A stretch of DNA of 64,000 bases from Corythucha ciliata (lineage: Eukaryota; Arthropoda; Insecta; Hemiptera; Tingidae). The position numbers and the translations under genes are program-made. Below the pieces are notes generated by a model. That model worked only from the letters and a program-made list of their open reading frames with translations, searched no databases and had not been told where the DNA came from. Where the stretch lies: the NCBI GenBank assembly GCA_038030265.1, contig CM075938.1, positions 55,979,189-56,043,188 on the forward strand. The letters are read 5' to 3'. Shown here piece by piece: positions 33,001 through 45,000 of the stretch (within the stretch, counting starts at the first letter, position 1; each line of letters opens with the position of its first letter).

Positions 33001-36000
33001 CGGCTATATAGGTCGAATGCGTGTCAGTTTGATTACGTTTGACGTTGCAATCACGAGCTTTGTGTCCGAACTTGTTACAGATGTGACACTTGAAACATGT
33101 ATCATGCGATCTAAAAAATAGTGAGTGGAGTCAAATTTTAATTCCCACATAACCTCCAGATCCTGTTATAAGCCTGCAAAAAGGCAATGGTGCATCTCAT
33201 ATTTTCGCCCGTGAAGCTGGCCCACAGGCGTGGATCCAGTTTTTCTCAAGAGTACATAGTTGCACACTGCACAGAGTTTTTTCCCCCCTATTTTAATCGT
33301 GAATGAGCATTGTTTTTTACCTCGAATTGACGTTTTCCTTAATTTTAGCTGAAACTGAGTACTTTTTCTCAATTCTAACTCGAACTAGCCCATTTTCTTC
33401 ATTTTAGCCCTGAAAAGGTCTCAAAAAAACCGTGAAATAACACATTTTTGATATACTATTTCAATTACGGCCAGCACCGGGCATCGCCTAATTGCAAATT
33501 GGTGCGTTCTGTCAGTTTCAGCCGCAAAAAAAAAAAAAGTTCCGACAGCAGCCTGTCGAATAAAGTGCATTTCATTTATGCGACAATCCACTCAAACCTC
33601 ATTAGTTTGAGTGAAATCAATAAATTTTAAATGAAATGTAGGCCGCGTTACAAATTATCCACTACTATGGCACCGTCATTAGTTTTGCATATAACGACAG
33701 CTATTAAATATTTCTATACATTTATACACATTAGAGGTATTCATCTTGCCACCCACCATCCTACCAACAGAATATCATCTCCTACATTCTCATATTCCTA
33801 CGAATTTTCAACTAATTCAAACCCTTCTTTCACACCGTTCCCGTGGACCGATTCACCTGGATCACGAACTCGTCCGAGATGTTGAAGTAGAACATCAAAA
33901 GATGTATCGTCTTAATTAACCAAATGGGGCTTCACCCTTTTGTTTATTGTTTTTATCCCACCTGCTTTTTTGAACTTAAAAAATAGTTGTGTTAAAATAA
34001 AACTAAATAGCCCGTTTTTTTATTTTTCACTCTAAATCTTAATACGAGATACTCACGCTATTGATTTTTAGACCAAATTTGGTTGCCCTAAGTCAAAAAT
34101 TGCGACCGTGATCGTGCTAACAAGCGAGCGGGACCACACACATATATATATATAACGCCGTGAATAAGCACTTTTTTCAAATATGTATGCGCTCAGTCAT
34201 GCTCTTTCTCAATTTCACCCTCAAACTTGCCATTTATATGTATAAAAACGGTCAATTAGCTCTTTCTCGCAATGTTTACCGATGATTGAGAAACCACGAA
34301 CTGGCGCCTTCTCTCAATTTTACCTGCGTGAATGAGCTCCATTTCTCAATTTTAGCCGTGCATTGGCGCTTTTCCTCAATCCCGGCCGTAAATGAGTGAT
34401 TTTTCTCAATTCTACATTGAACGAGCAATTCATTTTGTCAATTTTTAGCTGTGAAAAGAGTTCTATAAACCGTGAATACGCGCATTTTCTTAACTCCACC
34501 CCAGACTTTGCATCGCGAAATCGCAAATTGGCGATTTTTCACGCATGTGAACCTGGCACAACACATGTCAGAAAATTGAACGAAAAATGAATCAATCGTT
34601 TGTTTACCGTTTGTTTACGTTTGTTTTGCCAAAATTTTCGTTTGTTTAGCATTCGGCATATGATTTTTTTTTAAAAAACAGCATGTGTCGGGCTTAGTTC
34701 ACGCAACCCGACACACATGGGCGGAATCGTTTGTTTCGCGGCACATTCCGTCTCCATCTCGTTTGTTTTAGTACGGTGCAATTAGACCTATACCCCAACA
34801 TCCAAAAAGTGAAAGTTTCCCTTCAACGCCAAATTGTTCCTCACAACCCACATATTGATTGGTAAAAAGTTCCACCATTTGGAGCTATGGGTTTGTGTAG
34901 GAGGGGGTGTTAAGTTAGTAAATTCTCATTTTGTTCCAGTATTTCTCAAATATTTCGAAATCTATGCAGTTTAGCGTGAAAATGAGCGTTCACAAAAATA
35001 ATCTTCATCAAATTGCCCACAAAAATGATCCCCGAGATAATAAAGGATAATCTTACTTGAATGAACAGTTCGAGAGTTACGGCGGGTGTTGTAATAAACA
35101 TTTTTCGTATTGCGACGTTTTTTGTATAACTTAGCCCGACACACGCTGGTTTTTTTTAAAAAAAATCATGTTCCAAATGCTAAAAAAACGAAAATTTCGG
35201 CTAAACAAACGTAAACAAACGATAATGAGACGGAATATGCCGCGAAACAAACGATTCCGCCCTTGTGTCGGGTTGCGTGAACTTAGCCCGACACATGCTG
35301 ATTTTTTAATAAAAAATAAATTCAAAATGCTAAACAAACGAAAATTTCGGCTAAACAAACGAAACTTATGGCTAAACAAACGTAAACAAACGATAATGAG
35401 ATGGAATATGCCGCGAAACAAACGATTCCGCCCATGTGTCGGGTTGCGTGAACTTAGCCCGACACATGCTGTTTTTTAAAAAAAATCATATTCCGAATGC
35501 TAAACAAACGAAAATTTTGGCAAAACAAACGTAAACAAACGGTAAACAAACGATTGATTCATTTTTCGTTAAATTTTCTGACATGTGTTGTGCCAGGTTC
35601 ACATGCGTCGATTTTTCGCCAATTTCAACCGCGAATAACGAGATTTATTTCTTAAGTTTAACGTGAACCAGCGCTATTTCTCAATTTTAGCCGTGAATGG
35701 GTGTTTTACCTCAGTCTTAGCCGCAAAATGTCCTTTTCTAGATTTCATCCGCGAACGAGAACTTTTTCTCTAGACGTGCGTGTCCCCGAATAGGGCCGTC
35801 TCCACCTTACCAACTAAACTGAAAGAGGGGCACAAGCCCCCTGAGCACCTTTCTGCTAAGGTTGAAGTTTTACCGTGAACCGTGGCTAGGAGCTCTGCTG
35901 TAATTCAGGTAGCTCGATTCAGCGTGACGTGGCAGGGGTCAACGTATAGCCCACAACTATAACGCTCGTCTGATTGTAAATTCGTCTCGATTTTCAGACT

Positions 36001-39000
36001 CACTGCTGATGGATGGTTTTTAAGCTGAATGTTTATGTTTTCAACAAATATTGTTTCTATTTGAACTGGCCGTGGTTTATGAGCCCCTCGGACATTGCTC
36101 AATAGTCCCTAGAAAATGTATCTCGAAGAGGTCAAAAGATGGGAGCGAGGTTGAACGCGCAGATTATTGAGTTCGTCCCGTCCAAAACTCAGTTCCAGCA
36201 GCGGGACATGAGAGGACATGCCTTTCCCCCCTCCATTCATCGGTTGAGTTCACTTCATTCATACCCCCCCATCATGTCATGGCCCCCTTCTTGAGCCGAC
36301 TCTGGACCTGCACCTGCTTTCCAAGTTGGAATCGAAAAGTAGCACAAAACAGATGACAATTTTTAGCTCTCTCCGGACGTACCCGGATGCTCTAAATAGT
36401 ATGACATGTACGGGGATATTAGGACGCCGGATCACCGGCGTTATTTATTATTTCTCTTCAAATGGATCATTTCACTTTACGCTTGGCGTTTTAGCGAGCC
36501 AGAATCGGCTGACATCGGAAAACTCTTGGGAGGAAAAAAAAAATAAAACAAAACAAAACGTCAGCATAACCCTTGGACGTTTCACAGGTCCAAAATTCAA
36601 AATTAAACGAAACTGCACATCTCGGAGTGGGAGTCCAAAAATTTAAACGGATTTTCATTCAGACGAGCAGTTGAATGGGTTTTCGCCTTGTGATTCCTTC
36701 GTTTTTGTTCTCTTTGGTCCGTTTAGCCTCGACGCATGCGCACACGGACTGGGTCCACCCTTGGAATTAAAGAAAATCTGGCGAAACCACTAACAGTGCG
36801 AAACGCTAATTTTTATGGGCCACTTTAAGGGTCTCTGACGGTTCCTTAGTTTATATTACTAGACACCCGAAAAACGGGACTTCCCATTCATTCCATTTCG
36901 AATACTATTGAGTCACTGACCCTCCATTTTACACTCCGCAGACAATTAAAGGGTGATTTCAAAATTAAGGACTCTGAAAGAAAGCGCCGTGGATCATACA
37001 AAGCTCCCAGCTCTACCGCGAGATTATAGAGAACCGACAAGAAGAAGAAGAAAACATTTTAAAGACGTTTCACGTCAAAAAAAAGGAAAACAATAAAACA
37101 AAGCACGGTATCATGGAAGTCAAAGATTTAGCAAAAAAAAGACTTACCCTGACTTTCCATGTAATCGGATGAGGATCTTTTGAAACTGTCCTTAATAAGC
37201 TGTCGTATGTCTAATGGGTCCGTCAGAGGCTGCTGTTTGACCTTTAAAATTTCAAAAACAGTAGAGAGACCCCCCCCCCCCGTCCAATATCATTTCAGAG
37301 GCTTTTAATCAAAAGTTTGTTAAAGGCACTTCCCAGCAACTTTCCCGCAATCCCTCGAGCACAGAAAGTCATCAAACACATTGGTAGAAAAGAGAAAGTT
37401 CAATCTGTGTAACTTTGACTCAGAAAGCGAAAAGGGACAGTATATTATTATTTATTAGTGTTCCCCTTTACCTTTACCCAAAAAATTATTGCCAACATTA
37501 TCATAAATTGTATTTTTTTTTTCTTCCCGTATTCATCGTAGGGATTTTCTTTATTTTAATCTATTGCTTTTCCCGGGTTTAAGCTAAAATGTAATATTTT
37601 CTCAGAGAAATTTCATTTTGTAATAAAATTGATTGTCTTACCCTTTGAGAAAAATACTGAAGATGCGGTCGTTCGCTGTCTGAGGAGTACTGAGCTTTTA
37701 AAATCTCCAAATTCTGTTTGATTTCTTCCAAGAAAACAATCGCTTCGTCCCTTGTCATCTGTCGGAAGTCTTTGTTTATACGCTTGAACGTTTTTAAGGG
37801 ATCGGGGGAGTGGTGGTCACTTACGAGACCATCTTCTAAAAACTCTTCTATCGCCGTCGTCGCTCCCTTTTCATCGCCCGTCCAGAAAATGTATTCAGCC
37901 ATGTCCAACGGTGAGAATTGCGACCCGGATGAATAAGGTCGGCCCTGGAGAGGAAGTGACCGTTAAATGGATGATGAGATGTATAGTTTGGTGGGTGGGT
38001 GGGTGGGGGGAGTAGATGCTCATACGTTGTAATTTCCCGGTGCTAACTGATTACTCAAATTATGTTCAGACGGTCTTTCGTTGGATTTGGGTCCGTACTC
38101 TATCACTTTATGGAAATGCTTGGGCGGAATGTCCATTGAAGTTCGAACGTGAGGCTCCCTGTCTTTGCTGTTCTTCTCCATTTCCTGGGCGACTCTAGCG
38201 ACGATTTCGCCATTTTTCTCGACTGACAAAAAAAAAATTACATGTGAGTTTTTTCTAATAAAGAAATGTAAATTTTTTCGTGGAACAAAAAATGACTACA
38301 TTCGAAGTTTTTGCTCGGGCAGTGTGCAAACTACCCGAACTATCGACACGAGCCCGATGCATTAAAGGCGTGGACTTCAATTGCAGGCACTCTTCCGATC
38401 TGAATGAAATTGAAAGTAATTTACGCCAGTTACGGTTCACCGTTCTTGAACGTTTAAATAAAACGGCCGTTCCCTCGGAGGAGCTCTTAAAAAACGTAGA
38501 ATTTTTGGAAGAACGAGTGAAACAAATCGAGGACAAGACGAACAAAGGAACGTCATACAAAGGGGTAGAACACCCGGAAAGGGCACCGGTGTATCTCTTG
38601 GCTCACGTCGTGTGTAAAATCCCTCTGTTGAAGAAGAGATGCGAGGAGCTCGCGGAAGCAAAGCGCAGGGAAATTATTTTGTCGGCGTTGAACAAAGTAG
38701 CGGAGTCGATATTGGCCGACGGTGAAGCGGCCCTTGTAATGGAAAACGCTAGATTGGTGGGATTTTTAGAGTACTTGATCGATTTCTACACAGGCGTCAC
38801 TAAATCGTTTAGCGAATATTCTTGTCGGTCTGAGATTAAATTAGAAAAATCTCAATTCAGACGAACTGACGACCATTTTCGAGGCAAACGAGGAGCTCGC
38901 TATGTTTTCGCGAGTATTTACAAGGAGAAAACTGCGGTCGAATGGTTAATTCACGAGATTGACGAAGAAGGACACGTTGTTACCATTCCATCGGTATGAT

Positions 39001-42000
39001 AGAGCTAATTCTGCAACTGTTTTCTTGAAATAGATAGCATTTATTTAATTGCGACGGACATTTTTTGTCACGTGGCTCGTGTGTCGACTAAGCCAGAGCC
39101 CCAGTGTTCAAAGAACCACGGGCGGCTCTATAAGCCCGTAATACGGTAGGAGCCTTCATCGATCATCAAGGGTACAAAAGAAGGACTCCACCTTTTACTT
39201 CTAATCAGCTAACGCCCAGGAGGTTAACTGGGCAATGAATTTTTTTTTTTTTTTCAATTGTTTTGATCTGAGCCAAACGCGGTTTATGAGTCAGACCATG
39301 CTCAACAGAAAAATTCAGACGGTCCCGTCCACATACCCCCTCAAATCGCCTCTAAAAGTTGCTCAAGATTAGCGTATTGGGTCATTTTTTTCGAAGTGCT
39401 TCAAAATGAGTCGAACCCGGCCTCCGCTAAAGCTCACCTAAGCGGGGCGCCAGGACTTCCGGAACTACAATGTCTGAACCATAAACCCATCAAAGAGGTG
39501 CGGATCCGGACAGGTGTGACATTCAGAGCGCACGCCTGCCCTGGGTTTAATTTAAATTGGGCTTTATGATTACAATTTGCATTCAAATTGAGCAAATTTT
39601 TGGGGTTTGAAGGCCTTTGGTGTGTCGGGTCAGATTGAGGTACAAGGGCCGTCATAATGCAGCTAAATGCCCAAAACCTAACTTTCCAAAACAAGCTAAG
39701 TCATTATCGCAAAAATTCCCGAGTAGAAGAATGCGAGTAGCGAGCCGGAGCTCGAGCGGTCAACATCTCAGTGTATCGTATCTTATCGCTGCGTCTCATT
39801 TTTGCATCATATCGTTTTGCATCTTATAGTTCCGCCTTATTAGTGCATTTCATTCAAAAAATGCACTATTTTTGTTTTGTTTTTATCGCGTTGTTTAACG
39901 CTCCGCCTTATCGTTGTTTCGTTTGAAATTCCGAGAGTCTTCATCACCGCTTTGACTCATCAAACCTATCAATGGGGTCAAAATCACCAGGTACGAATTA
40001 TAAACGTCCTCGTTTAGCATCAGTCCCCATGACCACTTTTGCGACACCAAACCCATTCAACCCACTAACCGAACTAGACCAAACCAATGAATCGCGTTTC
40101 GCGTAATTTGCGAAATAAGTCGCGAAAATGGACCTGAAAGTGGTTTTGGAGAAGCTGAATGGTTCCAACTGGCCGAGATGGAAACGGCAAGTAGAACTTC
40201 TGCTCAAGCATCACGACGTCTACGATGTGGTGATTGGGACTTCTGAGTGTCCCACAGAAGGTGATTCAGACATTAAAAAATGGAAAAAGGCTGATTCCCT
40301 TGCTCAGGTTCTGCTCGTGACGAACTTGAATGACGCCAATGTTGACCTAACTGCGATTTTTGATACTTCCCATGAAACGTGGCAAAGGCTTTTGTCTGTT
40401 CACAAAGTTCCGGCCAGCGTTTAGATAGACTCCTGGAATCTTTTTTCTCGTCTGGTAAGGCGGACGATGAAGACATAGCTACCTACGTCTCTCGTCTTCA
40501 AAGACTTTTTTCTGAAATCAACGATGAGCTAAACAAACTGTCGAAAGTTAAATTGCCAGATTTGCTACTGCTCAGCAGGGTCATGAGCACACTTCCAGCC
40601 GAGTATTTCGAATTCAAAAATGTTTGGGAAAGCATTCCGATGGCTGATAGAAGCGTCAGACTACTTCTGGAAAGATTGCGACTCATAGAAATGAGACTGC
40701 CGTTGCAGCAAGGGGCCAGCGGGTAGGCTATGCAAGTCATTTCTAAACCTCGTCCGCAGCGAGGGAGCAAGAAAAACGGAAAAGTCGGGAAGACAAATCA
40801 AATAAAATGTTTCATTTGCGACGAAGTGGGCCACTTTGCCGCTAAATGCCCATCAAAACCTAAGGCAAACGTCGTAAGTCTGTTGTGTTTCTCGGCTGAA
40901 ACCAAAACGAACGATCAGAATTGGATAGCTGATAGTGGTGCTTCACACCACATGACTCATTGCAAGGACTGGTTTGAGTCTTATCGACCGTTTCCTCAAC
41001 CTGTGGAAGTGACCGTGGGCAACAACTCCACAATTAAGGCACTAGGTGAAGGCATGATTCGTATGGAAGCTCTAATAGGGCAAAAAAGGATCCCAGTAGA
41101 AATAAATAACGCATGGTTCGTACCAGACATCTGTAAAAACCTACTCTCGGTGAGTCAAACGCTTAAGAAAGGAGTAACTTTCAAAGCCAATGGTTCTAAA
41201 TGCGCTTTTATTAAAGCAAGAAATCCTATTGTCGTCGGAAAGCTCAAAAATGGATTATTTGAGCTGAATTTGAAGGTGCTCACACCTTCAAATTCTTCGG
41301 AAGCGCATGTCACGACCGTTAAAAACTTGAGTCTTCAACAATGGCATGAACGTCTCGCTCACCAAGACAAGCGGCACGTGATGATCGTACTGCGTGACAG
41401 ATCTTTGCCCTTCGCCAATGACAAAGAATTTTGTAAGGGATGCCCATATGGTAAACAACACCGGAAGACCTACAAGCCGAGGACAGAGAGAGCAACATCC
41501 CCAGGTGAAATAGTCTTAGCCGACCTGTGTGGACCAGTGGAAGAGGCATCCGTCGGTGGTTCGAAGTATTGCCTTGTAGTCAAAGACGACTATTCGCGGT
41601 TCCGACGAGTATTCTTCATGAAGCAGAAAACCGAAGTGCCTGAATGCATTCGCATTTTTCTTGCCGAAGCAAGAAATGCAGGTATCACCGTGAAAACATT
41701 CATGAGCGACGGGGGTACGGAATTCGTCAATCGTACCGTAAAAAGCATTTTGAGCGAATCCGGAATCACAATGAGAACAGTGATACCGTACACCCCAGAA
41801 CAAGTTGGTGGGATCGAAAGAGAGACGAGAACTCTCGTCGAAAGCGCCCGTACTATGATACACGCAAAGAATTTGCCGAAGCGATTATGGGCAGAAGCCA
41901 TGAACACAGCTTGCCACATAATCAACCGAACTGGACCGACGTCAGTTCCTGGCAAAGCGCCCATACAGTTGTGGCCAGGAAAATGTCAATTACCCATACA

Positions 42001-45000
42001 ACATTTCAGGGCATTCGGCACGACCTCGTACATTGGCTACGTCCACGTACCCAAGCCAAGAAGGGCCAAGTGGTCAGCGAAAGCTCAGAAAGGCATTCTA
42101 GTTGGGTACTGCGGAGAACAAGATGGTTTTCGGGTTTACGTCGATGGACACGTTATCTCGTCAGCGGACGTGATTTTCGAACCTGAGAATGAAACGACTG
42201 TTTTTTTAACAGAAAATCGCTATTCGAAACCTTCGGAAAACTCGGAATACGCTCAGATACCTCTAGCATTCAACAGGGACGACACCCTCAACGATTCAGA
42301 GGGAGAAATCGTTATTGGGACAGCGCCAGAGGAAACAGTGGAAAATGAGCCCACCGATGCGACCGAAATGGAATCAGCTCACTCAGAAAACGCTTCGTGC
42401 AGCCTCGATGTTGAGCATAACTCAACTTTTGCATCCGGTGGAATGGAATCTGAAAGCCCAAGCGAGAACAGAGTTGTGACTCGTTCTGGAAGGCAAGTAA
42501 AGCCACCAGACCACCTAAAAGAATTTGTCTGTGTCGCTGAAGAATCGATGAGTGTCCAAGAAGCTCTGTCATCAGCCCCCTGGCGTGAAGCTATGGATGA
42601 AGAAATGGAATCCCTAGTGAAAAACGAAGTCTTCGAGCTTGTAAAGTCGCCTGCGGGAGCCAAAATAATCGGAAGCCGATGGGTCCTGCGTGAAAAATCA
42701 AACTCAGATGGGACAGTCCAGCGCCTTAAAGCTCGTCTCGTAGCAAGAGGATTTTCTCAGCAGAAATCGACTATGATGAACAGTTCAGTCCTGTGGCGAG
42801 ACTTGAAACTGTGAGGACAGTCATCAGTGTTGCTGCTAATGAAGACTTGCACATGCGCCAATTTGATGTGAAGACAGCATTTTTATATGGCTTTCTCAAG
42901 GAAAAGGTGTTCGTGAGTCAGCCGGAAGGATACGAGGATGGCTCTGGGAGGGTGTGGAAGCTTAAAAGAAGCCTATATGGTCTTAAACAAAGTCCAAGGT
43001 GTTGGAACCACCGATTTCTGCAGTTTATGGAAAAACAGCAATTCGTCCAGTCGGAATCGGATCCTTGTCTGTTTTCCAATCTCCTTAAAAATGGAAATAA
43101 GATCGTCATTGTCTGTTATGTTGATGATGGCCTCATAGCCGGCACGGACAGGACCGACTTAGAACGATTTATTGAGTGTTTAAAAGCTGAATTTGAAATC
43201 AAAGTTTCGACACCTGATTGCTATCTCGGAATAGCCATCAAACGAAGTGATGACGGAAAAATCACTCTTGATCAAAAGGCCTACACAGACAAAATTGCTG
43301 GATAAGTTCGGTATGACCGACTGTAAACCTGTGAGGACACCAGCAGAAACAGGCGGGCAAACGGTTAAAAGAGAAGGAAAACCCTTAGACCGGACGACAC
43401 CCTACCGAGAAGCTGTTGGCAGCCTCATTTTTCTCGTTTCCGGGACAAGACCCGACTTGGCTTATGCAGTGAGCACCGTAGCGCAAGACGTTGAGAGCCC
43501 AACTGATATTTCTTGGGGGAAAGTAAAACGTATCTTCAGATATTTAAAAGGCACGTTGGACTTCTGGCTCACATACGAACGTGGGAGGCCAAAACAGCTG
43601 ATTGCGTACAGTGATGCTGACTACGCAGCTGACAAATCGAGAAGATCGCGCAGTGGCATGCTTTGCATATACGCCGGCTCATTACTGACATGGACTAGTC
43701 AAAAACAAAAGAGCATCTCAGTCTCAACGATGGAAGCTGAGTATATATCAGCTAGTGAAGCAGCCAAGCAAATCATTTGGTTATCACGTCTACTCAGGGA
43801 AATAACGACTGATATTCAACAGCCGCGCTTAAATGTGGACAATCTGAGTGCTGTTCGTTTAATCAAGAATCCCGAGTTCCACTTTAAAAGCAAGCATATT
43901 GATGTGAGGTATCATTTTGTTCGAGAGAAAGTGGCTAATGGGGACTTCTTGGTGAATCACATCGCTAGTGAAAAACAACTCGCTGACATTCTGACGAAAG
44001 GACTACCCGGTCCTAGATTCTGGGAACTTCTGGACAACATGTGTGTTGTTTCAAAACATGAACTGAGGGAGTGTTGGTGAGTTACTTGTTTTGAAGAAAG
44101 TTAGCGGGAGCCATATGAGCTTCACGATGAGAATTGTTGTTTGGTTGTTACCAAGTTTAAAAAAAAAAATATTAATTATTTTCGTCTAATAAAAGTTCCC
44201 TTAATTTTTCGCGCGTTTCTCTAGTTTGCCCTGCAGCTTTAATTCCCTCCACACAAACAAGCATATAATAGAGCAACATACGATCTTAAAAAAGCATTGA
44301 AGTTACTCCATTCAGAAGAAAAACGAAATTCATTGATCTCACTAGATACACTTGATGGGTCACTGTGGCGTAAAGCAAAACTATTAGTTAAACAACCAGA
44401 ATCTACTCCTCCGCTTAAGGTGAATAACACTTGGCACTCTACACCTGAAGAAAAAGCGCACGTCTTCGCAGGACAGCTTGTGGAACAATTCACCCCAAAT
44501 CCTAGCGAATATCCCGTATTCCACGAACAAGTAGAAGAACAAATTGCTGAACCTCTTATTCTAACTCCGTTCAATGAATTTTTCAACCCTGCACAAGTGA
44601 AAAACGCCAGAAAGGCCCCAGGAAGTGACAGAATAACGCAACCACTATTGAAAAACATGCCAAGGAAAACACTTGTACTCCTCACACAACTTTACAATGC
44701 CATCCTTCGCACTACATCTTTCCCAACTAAGTGGAAACACGCACAAATTATTATAATCTTAAAGCCACAAAAAATCCTCGAGACCCCACTAGTTACCGAG
44801 CAATCAGCCTGATATCAATCTTTTCAAAAATATTCGAACGCCTTATGCTAACAAAGCTGATGCCATATTTGGAGACGGCAATACCGACATTCCAATTTGG
44901 ATTCCGCAAATCGCACTCCTGCGAACAACAGCTACAAAGGCTCGTCGAGGAAATACTGGACACTTATGAGAACCAGGAAATCTGCCAGGGAATTTTCCTC

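Larger units (their letters stand above)
27787..33149 (-). mobile_element. Ty1/copia retrotransposon, minus strand, 5-bp TSD
   Basis: It is bounded by the direct repeat TAACC (27,782-27,786 and 33,150-33,154). The 3' LTR is 27,787-27,911, and the first 45 bp of the 5' LTR remain at 33,105-33,149. Minus-strand coding order is gag knuckle, protease, integrase, RT, RNase H, the copia order. The 5' LTR is joined directly to the gag zinc knuckle, so the leader and most of gag are deleted. The end of integrase and the start of RT (31,997 to 29,186) are replaced by other repeats. Confidence 0.88.
6013..37147 (-). other. Host intron 7, about 31 kb, packed with transposons
   Basis: The donor is at 37,147 (gtaagt) and the acceptor at 6,013 (ag). 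The flanking exons share phase 1, so no exon needs to be missing. The contents are listed separately below. All recognised coding sequences inside it belong to mobile elements. Confidence 0.75.
40128..44080 (+). mobile_element. Ty1/copia retrotransposon, plus strand, no clear LTRs
   Basis: Gag, protease, integrase, RT and RNase H follow in copia order. GGGAGTGTTGGTGAG at 44,068-44,080 looks like a polypurine tract plus LTR start (TGTTGG from 44,072), but no matching 5' LTR is visible upstream of gag, so the 5' LTR is lost or too diverged. Three frame changes and one in-frame stop break the polyprotein. Confidence 0.82.

Noticed and set aside
19991..36316. One giant 16-kb hAT-like element bounded by the matching ends at 19,991 and 36,316
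   Set aside because: The flanks do not match (TGTACAGG against CTTTCCAA), and a better left partner for the 36,316 end exists at 33,225.
36326..36646. 106-codon ORF
   Set aside because: No motif and a low-complexity KKNKTKQN stretch from an A-rich run. No splice support.
41644..42186. 180-codon ORF overlapping copia integrase
   Set aside because: It is a shadow frame of the integrase coding sequence, rich in Arg/Ser/His without motifs.
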